This document shows positions 52,455-60,623 of a DNA stretch of 64,000 bases, piece after piece. The translations under genes and the position numbers were made by a program. The number at the start of each line of letters is the position of its first letter. Positions within the stretch are counted from its first letter, which is position 1. A model generated the notes under the pieces. That model did no database searches and had not been told where the DNA came from. It was given only the letters and a program-made list of their open reading frames with translations. Source of the DNA: Rhizobium favelukesii (lineage in GTDB: Bacteria > Pseudomonadota > Alphaproteobacteria > Rhizobiales > Rhizobiaceae); assembly GCF_000577275.2 (NCBI RefSeq), contig NZ_HG916852.1, forward strand, positions 3,041,001-3,105,000, written 5' to 3'.

Positions 52455-52802
52455 GTGGCCTCTTCGCTCCTCCACCCCCTCCGCAGCCGGCGCAATGGCG
52501 GCACGCTTCACAACATTGAATCCACCATCGAAGAGCAGATCGAAACTCTTCGCGACGACATCGCGGCCCTGACGAAGATCGCTGGAAAGCAATCGCGCAA
52601 GTCGGGTGATCGACTTCGCTATCAGGCAGCAGCCGGCTACGACGATCTACTCTCCCGCAGCGAGGACCTGATCCACGAATTGCGGGGGGGTTACCTACGC
52701 GGCGCGCATGAAGTGCGCAACACGGTACGCCGGCACCCTGTAGCCACCATCGGGGCGGCGGCAGCCTTCGGGCTTGTCCTCGCCCTCCTTGCCCGCCGTT
52801 AA
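52455..52802 (+). CDS. DUF883/ElaB-like membrane-anchored stress protein
   Basis: A 115-residue protein from GTG 52455, chosen because GGAG is six bases upstream (an ATG 12 bases earlier contains that site). A long amphipathic helix (about 20 to 85, STIEEQIETLRDDIAALTKI, then YDDLLSRSEDLIHELRGGYL) precedes one C-terminal membrane helix (HPVATIGAAAAFGLVLALLA) and two Arg. This is the plan of DUF883/ElaB/YqjD proteins, stress-induced inner-membrane proteins. It has an EcfG-type promoter and is followed by a small membrane protein gene after 9 bases. Confidence 0.8.
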   Translation: MASSLLHPLRSRRNGGTLHNIESTIEEQIETLRDDIAALTKIAGKQSRKSGDRLRYQAAAGYDDLLSRSEDLIHELRGGYLRGAHEVRNTVRRHPVATIGAAAAFGLVLALLARR

Positions 52803-52811
52803 GGAGACGAG

Positions 52812-53216
52812 ATGCTCTTTTCGCTCCTCAGCCTGCTGGTAGGCACGAGTGTTCACCGAACCGTTGCGCGGACGAAGCGCAACGGTATTTTCGTGGCGAT
52901 TGCCGTCGTACTCTTGTTGACCGCCTATACACTCGCCGTCGTTGCCGGCGCGATATGGCTCTCCGGCATTTATGGACCCATAGGCGCGGCGCTATTCCTG
53001 GCTGCCGCAGCGCTGCTGATCGCGATCGTCGTCCTCGTTATCATGATGGTGATCAATGCGCAGGAAGCGCGCCGTGCGGCGGAGCGCAGACAGGCGCTGG
53101 AATCGCTTGCGGCCGCCGGTATAGGCCTCATCCGCGCCCAGCCGTTGCTGACGGCGGGTGTTCTCGCAGCCGTGGTCGCGGCCAACCTCTTGGGCTCCAA
53201 GCGCAACGACGACTGA
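52812..53216 (+). CDS. Small membrane protein (phage-holin-3/YqjE-like)
   Basis: A 134-residue protein with two central helices (GIFVAIAVVLLLTAYTLAVV and GPIGAALFLAAAALLIAIVV) and a third near the C terminus (LTAGVLAAVVAANLLGS). The length and the pairing with a DUF883-like gene match YqjE/Phage_holin_3_6-like proteins of general-stress operons. Its function is unknown. It ends 8 bases before a tandemly duplicated terminator region. Confidence 0.75.
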   Translation: MLFSLLSLLVGTSVHRTVARTKRNGIFVAIAVVLLLTAYTLAVVAGAIWLSGIYGPIGAALFLAAAALLIAIVVLVIMMVINAQEARRAAERRQALESLAAAGIGLIRAQPLLTAGVLAAVVAANLLGSKRNDD

Positions 53217-53224
53217 CACTCCAT

Positions 53225-53296
53225 CGTTCACCCGAAAAAAGGCCGGCCGTTCACCCGAAAAAAGGCCGGCGCCGTGAGGCAGCCGGCCTTTTTGGG
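53225..53296. terminator. Bidirectional terminator with a tandem 23-bp duplication
   Basis: The 23-mer starting CGTTCACCCGAAAAAAGG occurs twice in tandem (53225-53247 and 53248-53270). The second copy's CCCGAAAAAAGGCCGGC pairs with GCCGGCCTTTTTGGG (53282-53296). The stem with an A-run on one side and a T-run on the other can stop transcription from both convergent operons (DUF883-like/membrane protein rightward, nepR-ecfG leftward). The duplicated left arm allows two alternative hairpins. Confidence 0.85.
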
Positions 53297-53310
53297 TCGA
53301 GCTGGGCATG

Positions 53311-53865
53311 TCAGAAGGCGAAGGCTTTGGACGTCAGCGGCGAGGATGTTGCATCTGGCCCGAAATCGGCCTCGCCGGAAATCTGAAGCAGTTCCTGGAG
53401 ACGCTGGCGGGCACGATTGACGCGGCTCTTGATCGTGCCGACGGCACATCCGCAGATTTCCGCGGCTTCTTCGTAGGAGAACCCCGATGCGCCGACCAGA
53501 ATGATCGCTTCACGCTGGTCCGGGGGCAGCTGATCGAGCGCCTTCTTGAAATCCTGAAGATCGAGCGCGCCATACTGCGACGGGTGCATCGCCATCGACT
53601 CGGTGAACAAGCCATCGCTATCCTGGATTTCGCGTCCGCTCTTGCGCATCTGGCTGTAAAGCTCGTTGCGCAGGATCGTAAAGAGCCAGGCCTTCATGTT
53701 GGTGCCCATCTCGAAATGATCCTGCTTTGCCCAGGCCTTCATGATCGTGTCCTGAACAAGATCGTCCGCCCGGTCATGCCGGCCAATCAGCGAGATGGCA
53801 AAGGCTCGCAGACTCGGTAGCGACGCAAGGAGTTCGCGCTTGAAGCTTGGTTGCTGCTTTTCCAT
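53311..53865 (-). CDS. ecfG: General stress response ECF sigma factor EcfG (RpoE2-type)
   Basis: A 184-residue ECF sigma factor. Region 2 spans about 12 to 80 (LPSLRAFAISLIGRHDRADD, DLVQDTIMKAWAKQDHFEMG, WLFTILRNELYSQMRKSGRE) and region 4 about 105 to 165 (LDQLPPDQREAIILVGASGF, SYEEAAEICGCAVGTIKSRV). EcfG factors direct transcription from GGAAC-N16/17-CGTT promoters and are held inactive by NepR. It is co-transcribed behind nepR (9-base gap), and candidate target promoters are visible in this window. Confidence 0.95.
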   Translation of the reverse strand: MEKQQPSFKRELLASLPSLRAFAISLIGRHDRADDLVQDTIMKAWAKQDHFEMGTNMKAWLFTILRNELYSQMRKSGREIQDSDGLFTESMAMHPSQYGALDLQDFKKALDQLPPDQREAIILVGASGFSYEEAAEICGCAVGTIKSRVNRARQRLQELLQISGEADFGPDATSSPLTSKAFAF

Positions 53866-53874
53866 GGAGCCACC

Positions 53875-54081
53875 TTACTTCGCGGCCTTGGCCGAAGCGA
53901 CCAGTTCAGCCTGGTCAAGCTTCTCGAGCAAATCGAGAAAGCGCTCCGGAATCGCTTCTTCCTGCACGGCAGCATAAAGCGATCGTAACTTCACCCCGAT
54001 CTGGCTGTTCGGGTCCAGGATATCGCTTGCGCGCATTTCCAGCCGCTGCCGATCTTTTTCATTCTTGCGTGTCGTCATCAA
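53875..54081 (-). CDS. nepR: Anti-sigma factor NepR
   Basis: A 68-residue protein with the NepR core DPNSQIGVKLRSLYAAVQEE followed by IPERFLDLLEKLDQAE, two helices that clamp EcfG or, after stress, phosphorylated PhyR. N-terminal residues are basic and charged. The start may be either of two tandem ATGs. It is the first gene of the leftward nepR-ecfG operon, divergent from phyR, with EcfG-type promoter elements for both directions in the 254-base gap. Confidence 0.95.
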   Translation of the reverse strand: MMTTRKNEKDRQRLEMRASDILDPNSQIGVKLRSLYAAVQEEAIPERFLDLLEKLDQAELVASAKAAK

Positions 54082-54231
54082 TCGTCACTTTACTCGTTAT
54101 CCGCCCGTTCTGCCACGTCGCCTTGATTAAGTTCGTCTTAACTACATCAGCCGCTTGGGCCGGCTGATTGGCGAACATCCCGTCGCGTGTCATGAAACAA
54201 ATGCGATGAGCCCTCTGTTTGTAGGCACGAT

Positions 54232-54256
54232 AATGCTGCTGAGAAAAAAAAGTTCC
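54232..54256 (-). promoter_or_regulatory. EcfG-type promoter for nepR-ecfG
   Basis: Read leftward: GGAAC (54256-54252), 16 bases, CATT (54235-54232). One mismatch to the CGTT -10 element. It is 151 bases upstream of nepR and supports autoregulation of the operon. Confidence 0.5.
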
Positions 54257-54265
54257 TACATATCA

Positions 54266-54291
54266 GGAACATTTTTACAGTCCGTGGCGTT
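54266..54291 (+). promoter_or_regulatory. EcfG-type promoter for phyR
   Basis: GGAAC (54266-54270), 17 bases, CGTT (54288-54291): perfect consensus, 44 bases before the phyR ATG. Its GGAAC is 9 bases from the oppositely oriented GGAAC of the nepR promoter, so both face outward from one short dyad. Confidence 0.7.
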
Positions 54292-54335
54292 TTAATCGCC
54301 ATTGAGGCCTCTCACCGGCCTATTGGGAGCTATAA

Positions 54336-55130
54336 ATGACACTTTCGACTCGAATTGCGCCGCACCTTCCTTATCTGCGTCGTTATTCCCGCGCGCTTAC
54401 TGGAACGCAAACGTCGGGCGACGCGTATGTAGCCGCCGTCCTCGAGGCAATCATTACCGATATATCCATTTTCCCGGATACCGCGGATGACCGCGTTGCA
54501 TTGTACAAACTTTTCACCACGCTGTTTGGTTCCGTCACAGTCCAGATCCCTGAACCTGCCTCGCCTTACGCGTGGGAGCAGCGCGCAACGCTGAACCTCG
54601 CCAAGGTTTCGCCGCTCGCGCGCCAGGCTTTTATCCTCGCCTCCGTCGAGAACTTCCGGGTTGGAGAGATTGCCGAGATCCTGGGCGTGGAAGAGGACGA
54701 AGTCGTCAGCCTGCTCGACAACGCATCGCGCGAAATCTCTCGCCAGGTTGCCACGGACGTCATGATCATCGAGGACGAGCCGCTGATCGCGATGGACATC
54801 GAACAAATGGTGGAAAGCCTCGGCCACCGGGTGACCGGCATCGCCCGTACGCATGCCGAAGCGGTTGCGCTTTATAACAGGACCCGGCCGGGCATGGTTT
54901 TGGCAGATATCCAGCTTGCCGACGGCAGCTCCGGCATCGATGCGGTCAACGACATTCTCAAGACTGCGAGCGTGCCGGTGATCTTCATCACCGCCTTTCC
55001 CGAGCGACTGCTGACGGGCGAACGGCCGGAGCCGACCTTCCTGGTCACGAAGCCGTTCAATCCGGACATGGTCAAGGCATTGATCAGTCAGGCACTTTTC
55101 TTCAACCAATCCACCAAGGCCGCCGCCTGA
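54336..55130 (+). CDS. phyR: Anti-anti-sigma response regulator PhyR
   Basis: A 264-residue protein. Residues about 5 to 135 are a sigma-like (EcfG-mimic) domain (PHLPYLRRYSRALTGTQTSG, LSPLARQAFILASVENFRVG-like block, then EIAEILGVEEDEVVSLLD). Residues about 140 to 255 are a receiver: acidic pocket DVMIIEDEPLIAMDIEQMVE, phosphoacceptor Asp191 in MVLADIQLADGSSGIDAV, FITAFPERLL with the FATGUY-type switch, and Lys239 in VTKPFNPDMVK. When phosphorylated it sequesters NepR and frees EcfG. Ribosome-binding site GGGAG. It is divergent from nepR-ecfG. Confidence 0.96.
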   Translation: MTLSTRIAPHLPYLRRYSRALTGTQTSGDAYVAAVLEAIITDISIFPDTADDRVALYKLFTTLFGSVTVQIPEPASPYAWEQRATLNLAKVSPLARQAFILASVENFRVGEIAEILGVEEDEVVSLLDNASREISRQVATDVMIIEDEPLIAMDIEQMVESLGHRVTGIARTHAEAVALYNRTRPGMVLADIQLADGSSGIDAVNDILKTASVPVIFITAFPERLLTGERPEPTFLVTKPFNPDMVKALISQALFFNQSTKAAA

Positions 55131-55146
55131 AGAAATGGCGACTTGA

Positions 55147-55171
55147 GGAACAAAGGGAACGGGAATGCGTT
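55147..55171 (+). promoter_or_regulatory. EcfG-type promoter before the HWE kinase gene
   Basis: GGAAC (55147-55151), 16 bases, CGTT (55168-55171): perfect consensus, 128 bases before the kinase start. A second near match, GGAAC (55183-55187), 16 bases, GGTT (55204-55207), is closer to the gene. Confidence 0.6.
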
Positions 55172-55298
55172 TCGGTGAATCTGGAACGCTTTTCCGGCCT
55201 TAAGGTTTTTTTTTAGCGCTTTCTTCTAGGATAAGCTTCCCGATCAATGGGCACCCTCCTCCGCCGTGAGGAAAGATCAAAATGGGAAAGGCGACTAG

Positions 55299-56333
55299 GT
55301 GAACAGGAATGAACCAGTGCCCGGCATGTCCTTCGCGCCGGAAGGCAGAGTGGTTCTACTGCAGCGCGCGCTCGCAAGTGCCGGGATTTCAGTGATCTAC
55401 CAGGATCCTGGCCTGTCGATCATCTATGCCGATAACCTTCCTGCGTATTTTCAGCCGCTTGCAATACCGGGCGGAACTGACGCAGATCTCTTCGGCGAGA
55501 CACATGGGCGCAACCTGGAGAAGCTGAAGCAGCAGGTATTCGAAACCGGGAAGCAGATGACAGCCGAGGTCGACATTTCGATCGACGGGGAAATGCGCAC
55601 GTACGAACTGAAGATCCAGCGCGCTGGCACGGATCACGCCATGGGCATCCTCTCCGTCATATCCGAGGTGACGGAGGCACGGCATCGCGAAAAGGTGCTG
55701 AAGTCCCTTCTTCGCGAGCTATCGCACCGCTCGAAGAACCTTCTGGCCATTATTCAGGGCATCGCCACACAAACGGCCCGTAACACCATATCGCTGGATA
55801 GCTTTCTGGCGAAATTCCGCGGGCGATTGCAATCGCTCTCGAACTCGCAGGACTTGATTACTGACTCCAGTTGGCGCGGTGCCTTCCTGTTCGAACTGGC
55901 TGAAAAGCAGTTCGCCCCCTATTGGCCTGAGACCGCAGGACCGCTGCCGATCTCCGGGATAAACGTCCACCTGACACCCAATGCCGCCGTGCATGTCGGC
56001 CTGGCGCTGCACGAATTGATCGTCAATTCGGCTTCCTATGGAGCGATCGCTGGCAGCAAACCTGCTGTCACCTTGAGCTGCCACGAAGTGGCCTCTGCCG
56101 GGCGAAAGGCAATCGAGGTTTCATGGTCGGAGACGCTGTGCGATCCGACAGAGATTCATGAATTCAGCGACAACAGCTTCGGCAAGACGGTGCTCGAGCG
56201 CGTCGTCCCCTCCTCGGTAAACGGCAAGGCCGAACTCACGCTGGTACCAGGCCGGATCGAATATCATCTGGTCATCCCTGACGCCGAGTTCGAGATTCTC
56301 CGGCGTCCTCCTCGACAGGCAGCGATGCGCTAA
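55299..56333 (+). CDS. HWE-family sensor histidine kinase of the stress locus
   Basis: A 344-residue soluble kinase from GTG 55299 (GGGAAAGG lies 10 bases upstream). A PAS-like sensory domain covers about residues 15 to 130 (ISVIYQDPGLSIIYADNLPA, GILSVISEVTEARHREKVLK). The HWE/HisKA_2 dimerisation helix has phospho-acceptor His143 in LLRELSHRSKNLLAIIQGIA, and the ATP-binding domain has the N box VGLALHELIVNSASYGAI (Glu239, Asn243) and the W-x-E motif IEVSWSE. It is next to phyR and probably phosphorylates or dephosphorylates PhyR (PhyK-like); this is inferred from position. No membrane segment. Confidence 0.9.
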   Translation: MNRNEPVPGMSFAPEGRVVLLQRALASAGISVIYQDPGLSIIYADNLPAYFQPLAIPGGTDADLFGETHGRNLEKLKQQVFETGKQMTAEVDISIDGEMRTYELKIQRAGTDHAMGILSVISEVTEARHREKVLKSLLRELSHRSKNLLAIIQGIATQTARNTISLDSFLAKFRGRLQSLSNSQDLITDSSWRGAFLFELAEKQFAPYWPETAGPLPISGINVHLTPNAAVHVGLALHELIVNSASYGAIAGSKPAVTLSCHEVASAGRKAIEVSWSETLCDPTEIHEFSDNSFGKTVLERVVPSSVNGKAELTLVPGRIEYHLVIPDAEFEILRRPPRQAAMR

Positions 56334-56338
56334 ACGAA

Positions 56339-56376
56339 GAACAGCCAGTGCGAGGGCGGCGCACCGGCTGTTCTTT
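56339..56376 (+). terminator. Rho-independent terminator after the HWE kinase gene
   Basis: GAACAGCC (56339-56346) pairs with GGCTGTTC (56366-56373), with further inner pairing, and is followed by TTT. It begins 6 bases after the kinase stop. Confidence 0.75.
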
Positions 56377-56699
56377 CACTCATCGGGAGGGGACCGTGAG
56401 TAGGTCCGAACGATGTTTTGGGGGCGCGCATGTTGGGTCGATGCGGTCATCGTTCGGATACCGCAGTAACGGGCAAGTATCCGAATGGTTCCCCGAACGG
56501 ACGAGAAAAAATCGATTTTTTCATTTTTTATTTCAAGGACGCGGCCAAGGGCGGACGGCGCTCCGAAACCAGCAAAAATAGCCCCATTAAAACAATATGA
56601 TAAACGGCATGCATCGCAAAAATTTTACCGTTTGATAAATTTTTTAACCTGAGTTACGCTTCCCCCTACTGGCCGTTTACCAATAATGAGGGAACTTCA
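56377..56699. other. AT-rich intergenic region and probable preT promoter
   Basis: No gene is seen. An 18-bp perfect palindrome (GAAAAAATC-GATTTTTTC) is at 56505-56522. An unusually AT-rich block at 56605-56665 (for example AAAAATTTTACCG, TTGATAAATTTTTTAACC) probably contains the preT-preA promoter and a regulator site. GAGGG is the preT ribosome-binding site. Confidence 0.5.
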
Positions 56700-58061
56700 A
56701 TGGAACGACTGGGAACTGGGATTCGTGCAGGCCGGCTTTCGCCCGCCGAGTACGAGTCGAACTTCTCCGATCTTCATCCGCGCCTCGACAAGCACGAGGC
56801 GCTGGTGGCAGCCGACCGCTGCTATTTCTGCTACGACGCGCCGTGCATGACGGCCTGTCCCACCTCCATCGACATTCCGCTCTTCATCCGGCAGATCGCC
56901 ACCGGCAATCCGCTCGGATCGGCCAAGACGATCTTCGACCAGAATATCCTGGGCGGCATGTGCGCTCGCGTCTGTCCCACCGAAGAGTTGTGCGAGCAGG
57001 CCTGCGTGCGCAACACGGCAGAAGAGCGACCCGTCGAAATCGGCCGCCTGCAGCGCTACGCCACCGACACGGCCATGCAGGCAGACAAGCAGTTTTACAG
57101 CCGCCCCGCTCTGACCGGAAAGACGATTGCCGTCGTCGGCGCGGGCCCGGCAGGTCTTGCCGCTGCCCATCGCCTCGCCGTGAAGGGCCATGACGTCGTC
57201 ATCTACGACGGAAGGCCGAAGTCAGGCGGCCTCAACGAATATGGCATCGCCACCTACAAGACAGTCGACGACTTCGCGCAGCAGGAAGTGGACTACGTTC
57301 TGGCGATCGGCGGCATTGAAGTCCGCCACGACCAGCAACTTGGCCGTGATTTCTCTCTCGCCGATCTGCAATCGCGATATGACGCCGTTTTCGTCGGCAT
57401 CGGCCTTGCCGGTGTCAATGCGCTACGTCTCGAAGGCGAAAATCTACCGGGCGTGGATGATGCCGTCGACTTCATCGCCAGCCTGCGCCAGGCCGCAAGC
57501 AAGGGCGAGATTGCGATCGGCCGCCGCGTCGTCGTTCTCGGCGGCGGCATGACGGCAATCGATGCCGCCGTGCAGGCCAAGCTGCTCGGCGCAGAGGAAG
57601 TGACGATCTGTTATCGCCGCGGCAAGGAACATATGAACGCCTCGGAGTTCGAGCAGGATCTCGCCACCTCGAAGGGCGTCATCATCCGCCATTGGCTGGC
57701 GCCGAAGTCCATTCTCGCACAGGACGGCAAGGTCGCCGCGATCGAGGTTGAATATACCAAGCTCGTCGATGGCCGCCTGTCGACAACCGGCGAGACCGGG
57801 GTCATCGCCGCCGACCAGATCTTCAAGGCGATCGGCCAGACCTTCGATGCCGCCGGCCTCGGCGCGCTGCGCATGGAGTCCGGACGCATCGCCATCGATG
57901 CGCAAGGCAAGACGTCGTTGGACGGCATCTGGGCCGGCGGCGATTGCGTCTTCGGTGGTGACGATCTCACCGTCTCGGCCGTCGCGCAGGGCCGCGATGC
58001 CGCCGAATCCATCAACCGCATGCTTGCTGCCGGTGCGCAGCCGGCCGTTGCCGTCGCGTGA
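56700..58061 (+). CDS. preT: Dihydropyrimidine dehydrogenase, FAD/Fe-S subunit PreT
   Basis: A 453-residue GltD-like protein that takes electrons from NAD(P)H for reduction of uracil and thymine to the dihydro forms. The N-terminal Fe-S binding domain has RCYFCYDAPCMTACP at about 40-54 and GMCARVCPTEELCEQAC at about 86-102. FAD site VVGAGPAGLAAAHRLA at about 145-160; NAD(P) site VVVLGGGMTAIDAAVQAK at about 279-296; the C-terminal GGDCVFGGDDLTVSAVAQGR closes the FAD fold. preA follows after 15 bases. Equivalent to PydX of other nomenclature. Confidence 0.95.
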   Translation: MERLGTGIRAGRLSPAEYESNFSDLHPRLDKHEALVAADRCYFCYDAPCMTACPTSIDIPLFIRQIATGNPLGSAKTIFDQNILGGMCARVCPTEELCEQACVRNTAEERPVEIGRLQRYATDTAMQADKQFYSRPALTGKTIAVVGAGPAGLAAAHRLAVKGHDVVIYDGRPKSGGLNEYGIATYKTVDDFAQQEVDYVLAIGGIEVRHDQQLGRDFSLADLQSRYDAVFVGIGLAGVNALRLEGENLPGVDDAVDFIASLRQAASKGEIAIGRRVVVLGGGMTAIDAAVQAKLLGAEEVTICYRRGKEHMNASEFEQDLATSKGVIIRHWLAPKSILAQDGKVAAIEVEYTKLVDGRLSTTGETGVIAADQIFKAIGQTFDAAGLGALRMESGRIAIDAQGKTSLDGIWAGGDCVFGGDDLTVSAVAQGRDAAESINRMLAAGAQPAVAVA

Positions 58062-58076
58062 AGGGGAGAATGAACA

Positions 58077-59390
58077 ATGGCTGATCTCCGCAATAATTTC
58101 GTCGGCATCAAGTCGCCCAACCCGTTCTGGCTGGCCTCCGCACCGCCGACCGACAAGGCCTACAACGTCGAACGCGCCTTCAAGGCCGGCTGGGGCGGCG
58201 TCGTCTGGAAGACGCTCGGCGAGGAAGGCCCGCCGGTCGTCAATGTCAACGGCCCGCGCTACGGCGCGATCTGGGGCGCCGACCGCCGCCTGCTGGGCTT
58301 GAACAATATCGAGCTCATCACCGATCGCGACCTCTACACCAACCTGCGCGAAATGAAGCAGGTGAAGATGAACTGGCCGGACCGGGCGCTGATCGCCTCG
58401 ATCATGGTCCCGTGCGAGGAAAACGCCTGGAAATCGATCCTGCCGCTGGTCGAGGAAACCGGCGCCGATGGCATCGAGCTCAATTTCGGCTGTCCGCACG
58501 GCATGTCCGAGCGCGGCATGGGCTCCGCGGTCGGGCAGGTGCCGGAGTACATCGAAATGGTCGTGCGCTGGTGCAAGCAGTACACGCGCATGCCCGTGAT
58601 CACCAAGCTGACGCCCAACATCACTGACATCCGCAAGCCGGCGCGCGCTGCCAAGGCCGGCGGAACCGACGCGGTCTCGCTGATCAATACGATCAACTCG
58701 ATCACCGCGGTCAACCTCGACACCTTCTCGCCGGAGCCGTCCATCGACGGACGTGGCAGCCACGGCGGCTACTGCGGCCCGGCGGTCAAGCCGATCGCGC
58801 TCAACATGGTGGCCGAGATCGCCCGCGATCCGGAAACCTACGGCCTGCCGATCTCGGGTATTGGCGGCGTAACGACCTGGCGCGATGCCGCCGAGTTCCT
58901 GGCGCTCGGCGCCGGCAACGTGCAGGTCTGCACGGCAGCGATGACCTATGGCTTCAAGATCGTGCAGGAGATGATCACGGGTCTGTCCGACTGGATGGAC
59001 GCCAAGGGCCACCGCAATCTCGACGATATCACCGGCCGCGCAGTGCCGAATGTTTCCGACTGGCAGTATCTCAACCTCAACTACATCGCCAAGGCGAAGA
59101 TCGATCAGGATGCCTGCATCAAGTGCGGCCGCTGTCACATCGCCTGCGAAGATACCTCGCACCAGGCGATTACCCAGTTCGTCAATGGCGTGCGCCACTT
59201 CGAGGTGATGGACGACGAATGCGTCGGCTGCAATCTCTGCGTCAACGTCTGCCCGGTCGAGAACTGCATCACCATGGAAAAGCTCCCCGCCGGCGACCTC
59301 GACAAGCGCACCGGCAAGATCGTCGATCCGAACTACGCCAACTGGACGACCCATCCGAACAACCCGATGGCCCGCCAGGCCGCGGAGTAA
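58077..59390 (+). CDS. preA: Dihydropyrimidine dehydrogenase, catalytic subunit PreA
   Basis: A 437-residue FMN/Fe-S protein. The FMN-binding TIM barrel starts NPFWLASAPPTDKAYNVERA; the substrate loop is IELNFGCPHGMSERGMGSAV; FMN-binding blocks are ITKLTPNITDI and LPISGIGGVTTWRDAAEFLA. The C-terminal ferredoxin domain has two 4Fe-4S motifs, CIKCGRCHIACEDTSHQAI and CVGCNLCVNVCPVENC. Works with PreT in the first step of reductive pyrimidine degradation. Dihydropyrimidinase and beta-ureidopropionase genes, expected in a full pathway cluster, are not in the window. The mammalian active-site Cys of the GMGLACGQ loop corresponds to Val152 here. Confidence 0.95.
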   Translation: MADLRNNFVGIKSPNPFWLASAPPTDKAYNVERAFKAGWGGVVWKTLGEEGPPVVNVNGPRYGAIWGADRRLLGLNNIELITDRDLYTNLREMKQVKMNWPDRALIASIMVPCEENAWKSILPLVEETGADGIELNFGCPHGMSERGMGSAVGQVPEYIEMVVRWCKQYTRMPVITKLTPNITDIRKPARAAKAGGTDAVSLINTINSITAVNLDTFSPEPSIDGRGSHGGYCGPAVKPIALNMVAEIARDPETYGLPISGIGGVTTWRDAAEFLALGAGNVQVCTAAMTYGFKIVQEMITGLSDWMDAKGHRNLDDITGRAVPNVSDWQYLNLNYIAKAKIDQDACIKCGRCHIACEDTSHQAITQFVNGVRHFEVMDDECVGCNLCVNVCPVENCITMEKLPAGDLDKRTGKIVDPNYANWTTHPNNPMARQAAE

Positions 59391-59556
59391 TCGACTTGCA
59401 ACGCCGCGGCGGAATTGACGCCGCGGCATTGCGTGCTGAGCGCGACCCGCCTCCTGTGGACGACCTTATGAATCTCTCGCCGCGCAGACCCGCAGCTGCT
59501 GGTTTCCTGTGACAAGCACAGGAACGAGGAGGGGCTAGAAGGCCAATATCAGGGCC

Positions 59557-60555
59557 TCAACCGCGGCCGGTCGCAAACATCTTCCGATAGGCCCCCGGGC
59601 TCGTGCCCAACCGCTTGCGGAAGTGATGGCGCATCGTCGCCAGCGTCCCAAAGCCGCTGGAAGCTGCGATGTCGTCGAGGGATGCGCCGATCTGTTTCTC
59701 CAGCAGCTCGCGCGCATGGCGAAGCCTCTCGCGCAACAGCCATTCACCGACGCTGATCCCGGTGGTGCTCTCGAACCGGCGCTGAAAGGTTCGCTGGCTC
59801 ATCCCGGCTTTCGTCGCGAGCAGGCTGATCGGCTGCTCCTCATCCAGCCGCTGCCGCATCCACTCGATCAGCGGGCCGAGCCGGATGCCCTCGCGCTTCT
59901 GCGGCACCGGCGCCTGGATGAACTGCGCCTGCCCGCCCTCGCGATGCGGCGGCAGAACCAGGCGCCGCGCGACGCTGTTGGCAGCCTCCGTGCCGAAATC
60001 GCCACGAACCACATGCAGGCAGAGATCGATACCGGCGGCGCTGCCTGCCGCCGTCAGGATACTGCCCTCGTCCATGTAGAGCACGTCGGCATCGAAGCTG
60101 ATATCGGGGTAGCGTTCCGAGATCGAGGCGACGTAGCGCCAATGCGTGGTTGCCCGCCGATGGCCAAGCAACCCGGTGGCGGCAAGCACCGCAACACCGG
60201 AGCAGAGGGACATGATCCGCGCACCACGCTGATGGGCTGAGCGCAAAGCATCGATGACTGCCTCGGGAACCTCTGCATCGATCGCGCGCCAGCCAGGCAC
60301 GACGATCAAATCCGCCTCCTCAAGCACCTCCAACCCATGATCGACGGAAACTGTCAGCCCGCCGGCGGCACGAAGCGGTCCCGGCTCTATCGCGCAGACC
60401 GAATAGCGATACCATCCCTTGCCCATTTCCGGACGCGACAGACCGAACACCTCGTAGGCAATGGCGAACTCGAAGGTGCACAGGCCGTCATAGGCAAGCA
60501 CCGCGACATGGGGTCCCTTCAGCGCATTTGGCATGATCTTTACGCGAACCGTCAT
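59557..60555 (-). CDS. GlxA/FtrA-type AraC-family regulator
   Basis: A 332-residue regulator (MTVRVKIMPNALKGPHVAVL from ATG 60555; MPNALKG seven codons later is the alternative). The N-terminal DJ-1/PfpI domain spans about 15 to 200 (VAVLAYDGLCTFEFAIAYEV, ADLIVVPGWRAIDAEVPEAV, and the Cys-containing elbow ARIMSLCSGVAVLAATGLL). The C-terminal AraC double HTH is at about 225 to 325 (ISLLATKAGMSQRTFQRRFE, SLDDIAASSGFGTLATMRHH). It is of the FtrA subgroup. It is divergent from a rhodanese gene with a 68-base gap, so it probably controls it. Confidence 0.9.
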   Translation of the reverse strand: MTVRVKIMPNALKGPHVAVLAYDGLCTFEFAIAYEVFGLSRPEMGKGWYRYSVCAIEPGPLRAAGGLTVSVDHGLEVLEEADLIVVPGWRAIDAEVPEAVIDALRSAHQRGARIMSLCSGVAVLAATGLLGHRRATTHWRYVASISERYPDISFDADVLYMDEGSILTAAGSAAGIDLCLHVVRGDFGTEAANSVARRLVLPPHREGGQAQFIQAPVPQKREGIRLGPLIEWMRQRLDEEQPISLLATKAGMSQRTFQRRFESTTGISVGEWLLRERLRHARELLEKQIGASLDDIAASSGFGTLATMRHHFRKRLGTSPGAYRKMFATGRG

Positions 60556-60623
60556 TCTGGCCAATTTCGCCAAGCCATAACATCGGCGATGGTCGGCGGC
60601 AACTCGAACCGAAAGGACATGCC

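Noticed and set aside
53225..53270. Two tandem 23-bp repeats as a possible CRISPR
   Set aside because: There is no spacer between the copies and the repeat is one arm of a terminator.
59403..59428. GC-rich inverted repeat after preA as terminator
   Set aside because: GCCGCGGC is itself palindromic and no T-run follows, so a terminator cannot be supported.
57444..59429. 661-codon open frame on the minus strand
   Set aside because: Antisense to preT-preA; low-complexity Arg/Asp/Gly/Val sequence without motifs.
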